From Pseudomonas sp. DTU_2021_1001937_2_SI_NGA_ILE_001 (GTDB taxonomy: Bacteria; Pseudomonadota; Gammaproteobacteria; Pseudomonadales; Pseudomonadaceae): a stretch of DNA of 64,000 nucleotides. The DNA is taken from contig NZ_CP135971.1 in the NCBI RefSeq assembly GCF_032463525.1, positions 2,480,001-2,544,000 of the forward strand, written 5' to 3'. Shown in pieces: positions 44,760 to 55,494 of this stretch. The notes under the pieces were generated by a model. The model was not told the DNA's origin. It made no database searches and saw only the letters and a list, made by a program, of their open reading frames with translations. A program made the translations under genes and the position numbers. Position 1 is the stretch's first letter; each line of letters opens with the position of its first letter.

Positions 44760-46838
44760 TCAGAAATCCAGTGTCAGCCCGGCATACAGCGCTCGCCCAT
44801 CACCCGGCGCGTGCAACGATTGTTGAACGCCGGCGCTGCTGTCGTACCAGACGTACTCGTAATACCGGTTGGTGACATTCTTGACCTGCACATCCACGCT
44901 CAGAGTCGGCGTCAGGCGGTAGACGGCACTCAGGTTGAGCAACGTGTAGGCGCCGAACTGCCCGGTGCTGTTGGTACGCTCCAGGTAATAGTCGCTCTGG
45001 CCATTGACCCAGCCCGATAATTGCAGCTTCGGCATGGCCTGCCAGCTCGCGCCAACGGCGTATAGATGATGCGGCACATGGTCCATTTCCTGGCCCTTGC
45101 TGGCGGGCAGGTTCGGGCTGGGTTCGAGGATCTCCGAGAACTGCCGCGAGTACGACAGCCACAGGCTGGTGCTTTCGGTAGGGTAAAGGTTGACCTGGAC
45201 GTCCCAACCTTTGCGCAGCGTCTGCCCGACGTTCTCGGCATCCCCCACCGCATCGTTGAGCTTGCGCTGCACCTCGTCAGAAGCCTTTTGCTGCCAGTAG
45301 GCAATGCGTCCGTCGATCCAGGCCGCCGGGCGGAACTTGATACCGGTTTCCCAACCGTCGTTGATCGACGGCTTGAGGTCATCGCTCTGCGTGGCCAGCC
45401 GATAGGCCGCCGAGCCGACACCGACCTGGTAGGTTCGTCCCCAGTTGGCATACAGGCTGGCCTGCTCCCAGGGTGACCACACCACGCTGAACTTGGGCTG
45501 GCGGATCAGCCCGTAGTCGTTGACCTCGGCATGCTCTCCCGTCAGCTCGTTGCGGTAGCCGCCGTACAACCTGTCGACCCGGTAGGCGGGAATGATTTTC
45601 AGCGATTCCCAGGGCTCGATCACCGCCTGCACGTAAGCACCGTAGACGTTGAGATCGAAGCGCTGGTCGCGGGTCTGCGCCACCTGACTGCGCAACAGGG
45701 TGCGATAACGCTCGCTGTGGTTTTCCTGGCGCTGCACTTCAGCACCGCCTTCAAGGGCGAAGGCATGCAACCCCTCGACCGGCGGGCGCCAGGTCAGGCT
45801 GTTCAGGGCGCCGTACTGGGTTTCGTCGGCGAAGCGCTCCTGCTGGGCACTGGTGCGCCAGTACTGCGTCCAGCGCCGGTCTTCGAAGGTGTTCACATAG
45901 GTTTTGCCGGCCCAGCTCAGGTCATCGCCAAGGCGTACGTCGAGGTGCAGCCCGAGCTGGTTCATCTCCCGCTCACCGGTGTCGGTCGCGTTGCTGGCAT
46001 AGGACTGTCGCGGACGGTCACGGGCATCACTGCGCGCGAGATAGCCTGCTTCGTCAGCGTCGGCACGGTAATGCCTGAGGCTCAGCCCGGCGCGCCAGGC
46101 ATCGTCATCGGCGGTGTAGAACCACTTGCCAGCCATGCTCAACCGCTCGGCGCCGGCATGGTGTCGATAGCCATCGCTGGCCTGGTAGCTGAGCGCGTAG
46201 TTCTGGCTCCATTGACCCGACTGAAGACCTTTTACCAGTTGCAGCTCGCGGGTGGCGAAGCTGCCATAGCGCACGCGCAACTGGCCGTCGTTACCGCCCT
46301 GGCGGGTATTGACCGTCGCATTGCCGGCAATGTTGTGCAGTCCATAGCGGGGGTCGTTGGTGCCGCGCACCACCTCGATGCTGTCGATCTCCAGCGGGAA
46401 CACCATGTCGATGAACGGCATGTTGCCGTCATTGGTATTGCTGGGGATGCCGTCGATCAGCAGCTTGACGGCATTCACTTCACCTTCGCCATTGAACCCC
46501 CGCATGGACAACTTGCCGGAAGTGGTGCCCTGGTTGAATGGCGTCAGCATCACGCCCGGCACCCGATTGAACAACTCCCAACTGTATTGCACCGGCTGAG
46601 TCTGCAAGATGTCGGCGCCTACCACATCGACCGAACTGAGCACGTTGCCGGTGGACAACGGGCCGCTCTGCGCCGACTCGCTGCCCGATATGCTGACCGC
46701 GCCCAGAGTGATGACCGAATCACCTGGATGGCGGGTTTCGGCGAGCAGCTCGACGGTCGGTACGAAGGCTGCCAGGCCACTGAACAGGAACGGGGGGATT
46801 GCCAGGGGCCGAAGGCCCTTGTGCAGAAATGGGTTCAT
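44760..46838 (-). CDS. TonB-dependent outer-membrane receptor
   Basis: A 692-residue receptor. A hydrophobic N-terminal signal region is followed by a plug (LLIDGIPSNTNDGNMP, IDSIEVVRGTNDPRYGLHNIAGNATV) and a barrel ending in ALYAGLTLDF with the terminal Phe. The plug resembles vitamin B12/metal-complex receptors more than siderophore receptors. The next gene upstream on this strand encodes a DUF2946 protein, a family often beside copper-related receptors. The substrate is uncertain. Confidence 0.88.
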   Translation of the reverse strand: MNPFLHKGLRPLAIPPFLFSGLAAFVPTVELLAETRHPGDSVITLGAVSISGSESAQSGPLSTGNVLSSVDVVGADILQTQPVQYSWELFNRVPGVMLTPFNQGTTSGKLSMRGFNGEGEVNAVKLLIDGIPSNTNDGNMPFIDMVFPLEIDSIEVVRGTNDPRYGLHNIAGNATVNTRQGGNDGQLRVRYGSFATRELQLVKGLQSGQWSQNYALSYQASDGYRHHAGAERLSMAGKWFYTADDDAWRAGLSLRHYRADADEAGYLARSDARDRPRQSYASNATDTGEREMNQLGLHLDVRLGDDLSWAGKTYVNTFEDRRWTQYWRTSAQQERFADETQYGALNSLTWRPPVEGLHAFALEGGAEVQRQENHSERYRTLLRSQVAQTRDQRFDLNVYGAYVQAVIEPWESLKIIPAYRVDRLYGGYRNELTGEHAEVNDYGLIRQPKFSVVWSPWEQASLYANWGRTYQVGVGSAAYRLATQSDDLKPSINDGWETGIKFRPAAWIDGRIAYWQQKASDEVQRKLNDAVGDAENVGQTLRKGWDVQVNLYPTESTSLWLSYSRQFSEILEPSPNLPASKGQEMDHVPHHLYAVGASWQAMPKLQLSGWVNGQSDYYLERTNSTGQFGAYTLLNLSAVYRLTPTLSVDVQVKNVTNRYYEYVWYDSSAGVQQSLHAPGDGRALYAGLTLDF

Positions 46839-46941
46839 CTACTGCGCTTCCATGAAAAGCCATGAATCAGGCGCACGGCGACGCAGCCCGCAAGGGGCCG
46901 GTCAGACCAGTGCCGATGGAGAGAGGCCTGCAGCGTCGAAC

Positions 46942-47343
46942 TCAGGCCAGGGTGTTCAGGGCGACAGGGGAAGCGCGAGGGTTGAGAGAAGTCCACCGCT
47001 CACGGGGTGGCGGTTGGGCGAGGCTGCGCAGAACCATGGGCGCAAGGGCCTTGCCCGGCATGCGGGTAAAATCCCAGGCGGCTTGCTGCAGGGCCAGCCC
47101 CAGGCCGCCCGACGAACACAGCGGGCAATCGAAGCTGAGCAGGGCCGGCTGAGTCGGGTTCGACGGCTGGGCATCGAAGGCGTGCCCATGCTCGCTGTCC
47201 AGGGCGCAATAGCCGCCCTGCAGCCCGCTGAGTGCCAAACCACTCATCTGACCGTGATGAATGCCGCACACCAACAGGCTGAACAGGACGCTGGCGTAAA
47301 GCGTCCATGCAATCAGCGAGCGTTCACGACGGTCAATTTTCAT
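46942..47343 (-). CDS. DUF2946 family protein
   Basis: A 133-residue protein with one N-terminal membrane helix (LIAWTLYASVLFSLLVCG) followed by an HH pair and a CPLC motif, both typical of DUF2946. The ATG at 47343 was chosen; an in-frame GTG at 47361 is possible. It lies 103 bp upstream of the TonB receptor on the same strand and is probably cotranscribed. A metal-related role (copper or cobalt) is inferred from family context. Confidence 0.8.
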   Translation of the reverse strand: MKIDRRERSLIAWTLYASVLFSLLVCGIHHGQMSGLALSGLQGGYCALDSEHGHAFDAQPSNPTQPALLSFDCPLCSSGGLGLALQQAAWDFTRMPGKALAPMVLRSLAQPPPRERWTSLNPRASPVALNTLA

Positions 47344-47465
47344 GGCAGCGGACTTTATCACCGGTCAGCAACCCTGGCGGGGCAAATGCTGCGGCCGATT
47401 GCCACAGCGACCGTAGGCCAAGCATGATGAGCGTCTCAGCCAACCAGGTTGCAAGGAAACGCCTC

Positions 47466-48089
47466 ATGTCAGACCAGATTTACTCCTACGAGCCCGCCAA
47501 GGGTCACGGCCTGCCCCATGATCCCTTCAATGCCATCGTCGGCCCGCGCCCGATTGGCTGGATTTCATCGCAGGATGCCCAAGGCGTGCTGAACCTGGCG
47601 CCCTACAGCTTCTTCAATGCCTTCAACTACGTGCCGCCGATCATTGGCTTCAGCAGCGTGGGCCGCAAGGACAGCCTGAACAACATCGAGCAGACCGGCG
47701 AGTTCGTCTGGAACCTGGCCACCCGCTCCCTCGCAGAGCCCATGAACCTGAGCTGCGCGGCGGTGGCCGCCGAGGTCGACGAGTTCCAGCTGGCCGGCCT
47801 GACGCCGCTGCCTTCCCAGGTGGTCGCGGTGCCACGGGTCAAGGAGACGCCGGTGTCGTTCGAATGCAAGGTCACGCAGATCGTGCAGCTCAAGCGCGCC
47901 GACCAGGAACGGGTACCCAGTTGGCTGATTCTCGGTGAGGTGGTGATGGTGCATATCGCCGAGTGGCTGCTCAAGGACGGCATCTACGACACCGCTGCCG
48001 CCGAGCCGATCCTGCGCGGTGGCGGCCCGGCGGATTACTTCCAGCTGGGCCCGGAAGCGCTGTTCCGCATGAATCGGCCAAAGATCTGA
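47466..48089 (+). CDS. Flavin reductase family protein
   Basis: A 207-residue split-barrel FMN-binding protein. It shows the PRPIGWISSQDAQGVLNLAPYS pattern (seen as PRPIGWISS and NLAPYSFF) and FKDGIYD-like end residues. It probably reduces flavin with NAD(P)H or serves an unknown oxygenase. The ATG at 47466 follows AAGGAAA. No partner gene is adjacent. Confidence 0.9.
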   Translation: MSDQIYSYEPAKGHGLPHDPFNAIVGPRPIGWISSQDAQGVLNLAPYSFFNAFNYVPPIIGFSSVGRKDSLNNIEQTGEFVWNLATRSLAEPMNLSCAAVAAEVDEFQLAGLTPLPSQVVAVPRVKETPVSFECKVTQIVQLKRADQERVPSWLILGEVVMVHIAEWLLKDGIYDTAAAEPILRGGGPADYFQLGPEALFRMNRPKI

Positions 48090-48095
48090 AGCGTC

Positions 48096-48338
48096 TCAGC
48101 CTTCCTGTGGCCAGACCAGCTCGGCGGCGGCATCGACGTCGAGCAGGCGCTGCAATTCATTCTCGGCAGCGCGGTCGGCTTCATCGGCGGTGCTGAAGGT
48201 CTGTCCCGGCAACAGGCCATGAAAACGCGGCGCGCCGCCGCCATCGAGTGCCTTGACGGCGATCGCCGCCTGGTAGCTGCCTGATGCCGGAATCACTGCC
48301 GTCACCGCTTCGAAATGCTGGAAAACCCTGCGTGCCAT
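48096..48338 (-). CDS. Small hypothetical protein
   Basis: An 80-residue protein that I do not recognise. It has a basic start (ARRVFQHFEAV) and an acidic helical end (EADRAAENELQRLL). The reading starts at the ATG at 48338. It is convergent with the flavin reductase gene, 6 bp away. Codon use looks like its neighbours. Confidence 0.65.
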   Translation of the reverse strand: MARRVFQHFEAVTAVIPASGSYQAAIAVKALDGGGAPRFHGLLPGQTFSTADEADRAAENELQRLLDVDAAAELVWPQEG

Positions 48339-48467
48339 GGACGCTGCCACCTGTATTGAAATTCGGGACGGCGATTCTACCTGTCTTCGCGGCCAGCACG
48401 ATCCTGACGATGACCTACACTGCAAGTAACGCTTTCACTACTCCACGGTCGATCCAAGGGGTGCAGC

Positions 48468-48638
48468 ATGAGAGTCACAATAAAAAAATGCCTGGCCGCA
48501 CTGGGCATCGTCGGTGTCGTCGCCTTGTATGCGGCAGGCGCCTACCGCATCGAACTGGCCCGCATGGCCCCACCCGCCTCCCTGTGTGCCTTTGCCCACT
48601 GCTCGCCGACGGACGCCACCTTCACCGCGCTGCGATGA
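48468..48638 (+). CDS. Small membrane protein
   Basis: A 56-residue protein with one N-terminal hydrophobic segment (CLAALGIVGVVALYAAGAY) and a short Cys-containing tail (SLCAFAHCSP). AAGGGG lies a little ahead of the ATG at 48468. It may be an inner-membrane anchor or a secreted peptide. I do not recognise it. Confidence 0.6.
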   Translation: MRVTIKKCLAALGIVGVVALYAAGAYRIELARMAPPASLCAFAHCSPTDATFTALR

Positions 48639-48736
48639 AGTTTCGTTCACTTCGGCCTGCCGAGGACATCGTTCGAAGGCTATCGGTTAGCACACTATCG
48701 GAATAGACTGGCCAGCAAGAAACCGCCAGCCCTTCC

Positions 48737-50233
48737 GTGACCCGCCCCATGCCGACCAATCCTGCGATCAGCAGCATTCTTTTCGCCTTGATGATGGCGA
48801 TTTTCCTCAGCGCCCTGGACCAGACCATTGTCGCCGTGTCGCTGCCGGCCATTTCCGCGCAGTTGCACGATGTCGACCTGCTGGCCTGGGTGATCTCCGG
48901 CTATATGGTGGCAATGACCGTGGCGGTGCCGGTGTACGGCAAGCTGGGCGACCTGTTCGGGCGTCGGCGCATGATGCTCATCGGCCTGGCACTGTTCACT
49001 TTCGCCTCGTTGCTGTGTTGCCTGGCGCAGAGCATGGAACAGCTGGTGATGGCCCGGGTGCTGCAAGGCATCGGCGCGGGCGGCATGGTCTCGGTCAGCC
49101 AGGCGATCATCGGCGACATCATCCCGCCCCGCGAGCGGGGTCGCTACCAGGGCTACTTCAGCAGCATGTACGCCCTGGCCAGCGTCGCCGGGCCAGTACT
49201 GGGCGGGCTGATGACCGAATACCTGTCATGGCGCTGGGTATTCTTGATCAACCTGCCGTTGGGTCTCGCCGCCTGGGCCCTGGCCTGGCGGACCCTGCAC
49301 GGCCTGCCCGTGCCGCAGCGCAAGCCGATCATCGACTACCTGGGCACACTGCTGATGATCGTGGGCCTCAGCGCCCTGCTGCTGGGCATCACCGAAGTCG
49401 GCCAGGGCCATGGCCTGGGCGACCGGCTGGTGCAGGTCCATCTGGCCATCGCCGCCGTTGCCCTGAGCCTGTTCATCATTCAGGAGCGGCGTGCCGTGGA
49501 ACCGGTGCTGCCGTTGCACCTGTTCACCAGCCGCAGCGCCGTGCTGTGCTGGATGATCGTATTCTTCGCCAGCTTCCAGGCGATCTCCCTGACCATGCTG
49601 ATGCCGCTGCGGCACCAGACGCTGACCGGCGCCGGCGCCGACAGCGCGGCGCTGCACCTGCTGCCGCTGGCCATGGGCATGCCACTGGGTGCCTACTTTT
49701 CCGGACGTCACACGGCGCGCAGCGGTCGCTACAAACCGCTGATTCTCGCTGGCGCGGTGCTGATGCCGGTGGCGATTCTCGGCATCGCCTTCACCCCACC
49801 CGAGCAGGCCTGGCTGACCGGGCTGTTCATGCTGCTGACCGGTGTCGCCAGCGGCATGCAGTTCCCCACCTCGCTGGTCGGCAGCCAGAATGCCGTCCAG
49901 CCTCGCGATACCGGGGTGGCCACCAGCACCAGCAACCTGTTCCGTTCACTGGGTGGCGCGGTGGGCGTGGCCTTGATGTCGGCCCTGCTGCTGGCCATGC
50001 TGCAAGGCACCGGCCTGGGCACGCTGGCACCGGGCAGCCTGGGCGGCGAAGGCCAGGCGGGCAACGCCCTGCTCGACAGTCTGCACGCCAGCAGCGGCCC
50101 TGCGCTGGAGGCCCTGCGTGGTGAATTGGCCAATACCTTCCGGCACCTGCTGAGTGTCAGCGCCGCCATCGGGCTGCTGAGCGTGGCGGCGGCGCTGGCC
50201 ATGCCCAATACGCTGTTACGTGGCCGAGACTGA
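48737..50233 (+). CDS. DHA2-family multidrug MFS exporter
   Basis: A 498-residue, 14-helix MFS protein. LDQTIVAVSLPAIS, GKLGDLFGRRRM and RVLQGIGAGGMVSVSQAI are typical of the EmrB/QacA (DHA2) drug:H+ antiporters. The start is GTG at 48737; an ATG four codons later is an alternative. It stands upstream of ttgR in convergent orientation. It probably exports drugs or metabolites. Confidence 0.92.
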   Translation: MTRPMPTNPAISSILFALMMAIFLSALDQTIVAVSLPAISAQLHDVDLLAWVISGYMVAMTVAVPVYGKLGDLFGRRRMMLIGLALFTFASLLCCLAQSMEQLVMARVLQGIGAGGMVSVSQAIIGDIIPPRERGRYQGYFSSMYALASVAGPVLGGLMTEYLSWRWVFLINLPLGLAAWALAWRTLHGLPVPQRKPIIDYLGTLLMIVGLSALLLGITEVGQGHGLGDRLVQVHLAIAAVALSLFIIQERRAVEPVLPLHLFTSRSAVLCWMIVFFASFQAISLTMLMPLRHQTLTGAGADSAALHLLPLAMGMPLGAYFSGRHTARSGRYKPLILAGAVLMPVAILGIAFTPPEQAWLTGLFMLLTGVASGMQFPTSLVGSQNAVQPRDTGVATSTSNLFRSLGGAVGVALMSALLLAMLQGTGLGTLAPGSLGGEGQAGNALLDSLHASSGPALEALRGELANTFRHLLSVSAAIGLLSVAAALAMPNTLLRGRD

Positions 50234-50326
50234 AACGGCCCGGCCTGCCAGGTAAAAGGTGATCGATTCATCCGCTGGACAGGCGCCTTGCGTCATGCTG
50301 TTCGGCAGGCGGCGAACGGTGTACGG

Positions 50327-50974
50327 TTACACGGCTGCGTCGTGCTGGCGCAAGGCTGGGCTATGGCGCAGCATGTCCATGCAGCTCTCGACCAGCGTTT
50401 CGGCCTGGTCATAGAGCGAGAAGCTTTCGGGCACCAGCAGCCACTGGGCGAGAAGCCCGTCGATGTAGGCGTGAAGGCTCACCGCCGCACGCGAGACGTC
50501 GAGCGTGGCCGGCAACTGCCCTTTGCGCACCGCGTTGCTCAAGGCAAGACCGATCCTTTCGTTGCACCACACGGCGTTATCCCGACGCTGACGGCGAAAA
50601 TCGCACATTTCATCGGTGAACTCGCATTTATGGAAAAGGATCTCGTTGATGCGCCGGGTTTTCGGGTTCCTGGAAACCTCATGAAACAAATGCACCAGCA
50701 GCTTCTTCATGCACCCCAGCGGGTCGGCCTCGTCCTCATTGTGAGTAGCCTGGGACATTTCTTCGAGGGGTTCGTGAAGACTGTCGAGCATGGCCTGGAA
50801 CAGCTCAGCCTTGTTGGTGAAGTGCCAATAGATGGCGCCGCGCGTGACCCCAGCCAGGGTCGCGATGTCAGCCAGGGTGGTGCGTGCGACACCGCGAGCG
50901 TAGAACGCCTGTTCGGCAGCCTCCAGAATCTGGCTGCGTGTGGCTTGTGCTTCCTCTTTGGTACGACGAACCAT
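50327..50974 (-). CDS. ttgR: TtgR, TetR-family repressor of the efflux pump
   Basis: A 215-residue TetR protein whose DNA-binding half ([10 protein letters not shown] start, [24 protein letters not shown]) is nearly that of P. putida TtgR. The effector half ([21 protein letters not shown]) is more diverged and slightly longer. It represses ttgABC and itself, and releases DNA on binding antibiotics, flavonoids or aromatics. It is divergent from ttgABC, with its operator at 51079-51102. Confidence 0.95.
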   Translation of the reverse strand: MVRRTKEEAQATRSQILEAAEQAFYARGVARTTLADIATLAGVTRGAIYWHFTNKAELFQAMLDSLHEPLEEMSQATHNEDEADPLGCMKKLLVHLFHEVSRNPKTRRINEILFHKCEFTDEMCDFRRQRRDNAVWCNERIGLALSNAVRKGQLPATLDVSRAAVSLHAYIDGLLAQWLLVPESFSLYDQAETLVESCMDMLRHSPALRQHDAAV

Positions 50975-51078
50975 GGCAGTAAAACCTCGACATTGATGCG
51001 CCAGCCTGTCTAGAGCAGGGTCTGGGAACGGTATCGGCCGTGCGGCTGACCGAACGGCGACAACGTGATGGCACGCTG

Positions 51079-51102
51079 TTTACAAACAGCCGTGAATGTA
51101 AG
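51079..51102. promoter_or_regulatory. TtgR operator
   Basis: A dyad of the form TTACA(AACAGCCGTGAA)TGTAA, followed by GTATA. It closely matches the TtgR operator recalled for P. putida and lies between ttgR and ttgA, where it overlaps the divergent promoters. Confidence 0.88.
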
Positions 51103-51195
51103 TATATTCATTAGCATGCTATGTATCTAGCCGCAAAATTTTTTTACATCTCCACTTTCTTGAGCAATCAAGGTTCCTGACCTCCGAGGATCTTC

Positions 51196-52356
51196 ATGCA
51201 ATTCAAGCCAGCTGTTCCCGTTCTGGTCACTGCCGTCGCCCTGGCAACCCTGCTCAGCGGTTGTAGCAAGAAGGAAGAAGCGGCACCTGCCGCCCAGACT
51301 CCTCAGGTCGGCGTGGTCACCCTCAAAGCCCAGCCCTACACGCTCACCACCGAGCTGCCAGGCCGTACCACGGCCTTCCGGGTCGCCGAAGTGCGGCCGC
51401 AGGTCAACGGCATCATCCTCAAGCGGCTGTTCACCGAAGGCGCCGACGTCAAGGCCGGCCAGCAGCTGTATCAGATCGACCCGGCGATGTACGAAGCCAC
51501 CGCCAACAGCGCACGCGCCAGCCTGCAGTCGGCCAAGTCGCTGGCTGACCGCTACAAGCTGCTGGTCAACGAGCAGGCCGTGAGCCGCCAGGAATACGAC
51601 CAGGCCATCGCCTCCAGCCGTGAAGCCGAGGCCAGCCTGCAGACCGCCGAGATCAACCTGCGCTACACCAAGGTGCTGGCACCGATCTCCGGACGCATCG
51701 GGCGCTCGTCGGTCACCGAAGGCGCCCTGGTCAGCAATGGCCAGACCGAAGCGATGGCCACCATCCAGCAGCTCGACCCGATCTACGTCGACGTGGTGCA
51801 GTCTTCGGCCGAAATGCTCAAGCTGCGTTCCGACCTGGAAAGCGGCAAGCTGCAGAAGGTCGGCAACAACGCCGCCAAGGTGAAGCTGACCCTGGAAGAC
51901 AACAGCGCCTACCCGCAGGAAGGCACCCTGGAGTTCTCGGAAGTCTCGGTCGACCAGGGCACCGGCTCGGTCACCCTGCGCGCCGTGTTCCCCAACCCTG
52001 AGCATCGTCTGCTGCCCGGCATGTTCGTCCATGCGCAGTTGCAGGCCGGCACCAATGCCCAGGCCATCCTAGCGCCGCAGCAGGGCGTGACCCGCGACCA
52101 GAAAGGCACGCCGACCGCCATGGTGGTCAACCAGGACAACAAGGTGGAAGTACGCACCCTGGTGGCCAACCGCACCGTGGGTGACAAGTGGCTGATTGAA
52201 AAAGGCCTGAGCGAAGGCGACCGAGTCATCACCGAAGGCCTGCAGTACGTCAAGCCAGGCGCCACGGTCAAGGTCGCGGAAGCCGGCAACGTCCAGGGCG
52301 CCCAACCGGCACCTGCCGCGGCGAGCGACAAGGCCGCCGGCGGTAAAGGGGAATAA
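51196..52356 (+). CDS. ttgA: TtgA, RND efflux periplasmic adaptor lipoprotein
   Basis: A 386-residue MexA-type membrane-fusion protein. It has a lipoprotein signal with LLSGCS, the Cys being the lipidation site, then a lipoyl/hairpin region (about 60-180) and beta-barrel and membrane-proximal domains. It links TtgB in the inner membrane to TtgC. GAGGA lies at the ribosome-site position. It is the first gene of ttgABC. Confidence 0.96.
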   Translation: MQFKPAVPVLVTAVALATLLSGCSKKEEAAPAAQTPQVGVVTLKAQPYTLTTELPGRTTAFRVAEVRPQVNGIILKRLFTEGADVKAGQQLYQIDPAMYEATANSARASLQSAKSLADRYKLLVNEQAVSRQEYDQAIASSREAEASLQTAEINLRYTKVLAPISGRIGRSSVTEGALVSNGQTEAMATIQQLDPIYVDVVQSSAEMLKLRSDLESGKLQKVGNNAAKVKLTLEDNSAYPQEGTLEFSEVSVDQGTGSVTLRAVFPNPEHRLLPGMFVHAQLQAGTNAQAILAPQQGVTRDQKGTPTAMVVNQDNKVEVRTLVANRTVGDKWLIEKGLSEGDRVITEGLQYVKPGATVKVAEAGNVQGAQPAPAAASDKAAGGKGE

Positions 52357-52359
52357 CCG

Positions 52360-55300
52360 ATGTCGAAATTCTTTATCGAGCGCCCCATCTTCGCCTGGGT
52401 GATCGCCCTGGTGATCATGCTGGTGGGCGGCTTGTCGATTCTCAAGCTGCCGATCAACCAGTACCCGAGCATCGCCCCGCCGGCCATTGCCATTCAGGTC
52501 TCCTACCCGGGTGCTTCGGCACAGACCGTGCAGGACACCGTGGTGCAGGTCATCGAGCAGCAGCTCAACGGTATCGACCGACTCCGTTATGTCAGTTCGG
52601 AGAGCAACTCCGACGGCAGCATGACCATCACCGTGACCTTCGAACAGGGCACCAACCCCGACACCGCGCAGGTTCAGGTCCAGAACAAGCTGAACCTGGC
52701 CACTCCGCTGCTTCCGCAAGAGGTCCAGCAGCAGGGTATCCGCGTCACCAAGGCGGTGAAGAACTTCCTGCTGGTGATCGGCCTGGTATCCGAAGACGGC
52801 AGCATGACCAAGGAAGACCTGGCCAACTACATTGTCTCCAACATCCAGGATCCGATCTCGCGGACTTCCGGCGTGGGTGACTTCCAGGTGTTCGGCGCCC
52901 AGTACGCCATGCGTATCTGGCTGGATCCGGCCAAGCTCAATCAGTACCAGCTGACCCCGGGTGACGTGAAAACCGCAGTCAGTGCGCAGAACGTACAGGT
53001 CGCTTCCGGTCAGCTTGGCGGTCTGCCCGCCGTGGCCGGCCAGCAGCTCAACGCCACCATCATCGGCAAGACCCGTCTGCGCACCGCCGAGCAGTTCGAG
53101 AACATTCTGCTCAAGGTCAATGCCGATGGCTCCCAGGTCCGCGTGAAAGACGTCGCCAAAGTCGGCCTCGGCGCGCAGGACTACAGCATCGACTCGCAAT
53201 TCAACGGCAAGCCGGCTTCGGGCATGGCGATCAAGCTGGCGCCCGGCGCCAACGCTCTGGACACCGCCAAGGCGATCCGCGCCACCATCGCCTCGCTGGA
53301 GCCCTTCTTCCCGCCTGGGATGAAAGCCGTGCTCCCGTATGACACCACACCAGTGGTCAGCGAATCGATTTCCGGGGTGGTGCATACCCTGGTCGAAGCG
53401 ATCGTGCTGGTGTTCCTGGTGATGTACCTGTTCCTGCAGAACTTCCGTGCCACCGTGATCACCACCCTCACCGTACCGGTGGTGTTGCTCGGCACCTTCG
53501 GCATCCTCGCGGCGTTCGGTTTCACTATCAACACCCTGACCATGTTCGGCATGGTTCTCGCCATCGGCCTGCTGGTGGACGACGCCATCGTCGTGGTGGA
53601 GAACGTCGAGCGGGTAATGATCGAGGACAAGTTGTCGCCCAAAGAGGCCACGATCCGCTCCATGGGGCAGATCCAGGGCGCCCTGGTGGGCATTGCCCTC
53701 GTACTTTCCGCGGTACTGCTGCCCATGGCGTTCTTCGGCGGCTCCACCGGGGTGATCTACAAACAGTTCTCCATCACCATCGTTTCCGCCATGGCGCTGT
53801 CGGTGATCGTGGCGCTGATTTTCACCCCGGCGCTGTGCGCCACCATGCTCAAGCCCATCGACCACTCCCATGACCTCGAGAAGCGCGGCTTCTTCGGCTG
53901 GTTCAACCGCACCTTCGACCGTGGCGTACACGGCTACGAACGCGGCGTGGGCGGCATGCTCAAGCACAAGTGGCCGGCCTACCTGGCCTACGTGCTGATC
54001 TGCGCCGGCATGGTTTGGATGTTCAACCGCATCCCAGCAGCCTTCCTCCCCGAAGAAGACCAGGGCGTGATGTTCGTCCAGGTACAGACGCCGGCCGGCT
54101 CCACCGCCGAACGCACCCAGCAGGTGATGGACACCATGCGTGAGCACCTGCTCACCAAGGAAGCGGGCTCGGTACAGTCGGTGTTCACCGTCAACGGCTT
54201 CAACTTCGCCGGTCGCGGGCAGAACTCCGGTATCGCCTTCGTGCTGCTCAAGCCGTGGGATGAACGCCCTGGCGCAGAGAACAGCGTGTTCCAGCTGGCC
54301 AAGCGCGCGCAGGGCTATTTCTTCACGCTGCGCGATGCAATGGTCTTCGCCGTGGTGCCGCCGTCGGTACTGGAATTGGGTAACGCCACCGGTTTCGACG
54401 TCTACCTGCAGGACCAGGGCGGGGTCGGCCACGAGAAGCTGATGCAGGCGCGCAATCAGTTGCTGGGGGCGGCCTCGCAGAGCAAGATCCTCGCTGGCGT
54501 TCGTCCCAACGGCCTGAACGATGAGCCGCAATACCAAGTGACCATCGATGACGAGCGGGCCAGCGCCCTGGGCATCACCCTGTCGGACATCAACAGCACC
54601 TTGTCGATTGCCTTCGGCAGTAACTACGTCAACGACTTCATCGATCGTGGTCGGGTCAAGAAGGTCTATCTGCAAGGTACGGCCAATTCACGCATGACCC
54701 CTGAAGACCTGAACAAGTGGTACGTGCGCAATAGCAGCGGGCAGATGGTGCCGTTCTCGGCCTTCAGCAGCGGCGAGTGGGTGTTCGGCTCGCCGAAACT
54801 GTCGCGCTACAACGGCGTACCGGCCGAAGAAGTGCTGGGGACTCCGGCACCGGGCTACAGTACCGGCCAGGCCATGGCGGAGATCGAGCGTCTGGCCAAG
54901 GACCTGCCGCCGGGCATCGGTATCTCCTGGACCGGCCTGTCGTACGAAGAGCGGCTGTCCGGCTCCCAGGCCCCTGCCCTCTATGCCCTGTCGCTGCTGG
55001 TGGTGTTCCTCTGCCTGGCGGCCCTGTATGAAAGCTGGTCGATCCCGATCGCGGTCATGCTGGTCGTGCCACTGGGGGTCATCGGTGCCTTGATGGCGAC
55101 CAGCCTGCGCGGTCTGTCCAACGACGTGTTCTTCCAGGTCGGCCTGTTGGTGACAGTGGGCCTGGCGGCGAAGAACGCCATCCTCATCGTCGAGTTCGCC
55201 AAGGAGCTGCACGAACAGGGCAAGGGGCTGGTGGAAGCCACCATCGAGGCCTGCCGCATGCGTCTGCGCCCGATCATCATGACCTCCATGGCCTTCATCC

Positions 55301-55494
55301 TCGGCGTGGTGCCGCTGGTGATCGCCTCGGGTGCCGGTTCGGGCAGCCAGCATTCCATCGGTACCGGCGTGATCGGCGGTATGATTACCGCGGTCGTCCT
55401 GGCGATCTTCTGGGTGCCACTGTTCTTCGTCTCGGTGTCGACACTGTTCAAGAGCAAACCGAAAAACATCAAACAGCAAGAGGCTGGCCAATGA
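52360..55494 (+). CDS. ttgB: TtgB, RND inner-membrane drug:H+ antiporter
   Basis: A 1044-residue AcrB/MexB-type pump of the HAE1 family. It has 12 membrane helices and two large periplasmic loops. The proton-relay Asp pair lies in [16 protein letters not shown], and [11 protein letters not shown] and [13 protein letters not shown] are family landmarks. It starts 3 bp after ttgA. It extrudes antibiotics and solvents. Confidence 0.97.
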   Translation: MSKFFIERPIFAWVIALVIMLVGGLSILKLPINQYPSIAPPAIAIQVSYPGASAQTVQDTVVQVIEQQLNGIDRLRYVSSESNSDGSMTITVTFEQGTNPDTAQVQVQNKLNLATPLLPQEVQQQGIRVTKAVKNFLLVIGLVSEDGSMTKEDLANYIVSNIQDPISRTSGVGDFQVFGAQYAMRIWLDPAKLNQYQLTPGDVKTAVSAQNVQVASGQLGGLPAVAGQQLNATIIGKTRLRTAEQFENILLKVNADGSQVRVKDVAKVGLGAQDYSIDSQFNGKPASGMAIKLAPGANALDTAKAIRATIASLEPFFPPGMKAVLPYDTTPVVSESISGVVHTLVEAIVLVFLVMYLFLQNFRATVITTLTVPVVLLGTFGILAAFGFTINTLTMFGMVLAIGLLVDDAIVVVENVERVMIEDKLSPKEATIRSMGQIQGALVGIALVLSAVLLPMAFFGGSTGVIYKQFSITIVSAMALSVIVALIFTPALCATMLKPIDHSHDLEKRGFFGWFNRTFDRGVHGYERGVGGMLKHKWPAYLAYVLICAGMVWMFNRIPAAFLPEEDQGVMFVQVQTPAGSTAERTQQVMDTMREHLLTKEAGSVQSVFTVNGFNFAGRGQNSGIAFVLLKPWDERPGAENSVFQLAKRAQGYFFTLRDAMVFAVVPPSVLELGNATGFDVYLQDQGGVGHEKLMQARNQLLGAASQSKILAGVRPNGLNDEPQYQVTIDDERASALGITLSDINSTLSIAFGSNYVNDFIDRGRVKKVYLQGTANSRMTPEDLNKWYVRNSSGQMVPFSAFSSGEWVFGSPKLSRYNGVPAEEVLGTPAPGYSTGQAMAEIERLAKDLPPGIGISWTGLSYEERLSGSQAPALYALSLLVVFLCLAALYESWSIPIAVMLVVPLGVIGALMATSLRGLSNDVFFQVGLLVTVGLAAKNAILIVEFAKELHEQGKGLVEATIEACRMRLRPIIMTSMAFILGVVPLVIASGAGSGSQHSIGTGVIGGMITAVVLAIFWVPLFFVSVSTLFKSKPKNIKQQEAGQ

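Noticed and set aside
52069..54675. An 868-codon open frame on the minus strand opposite ttgB
   Set aside because: It has no recognisable domain and a His/Asp/Gly-biased composition, and lies over a clear RND pump gene.
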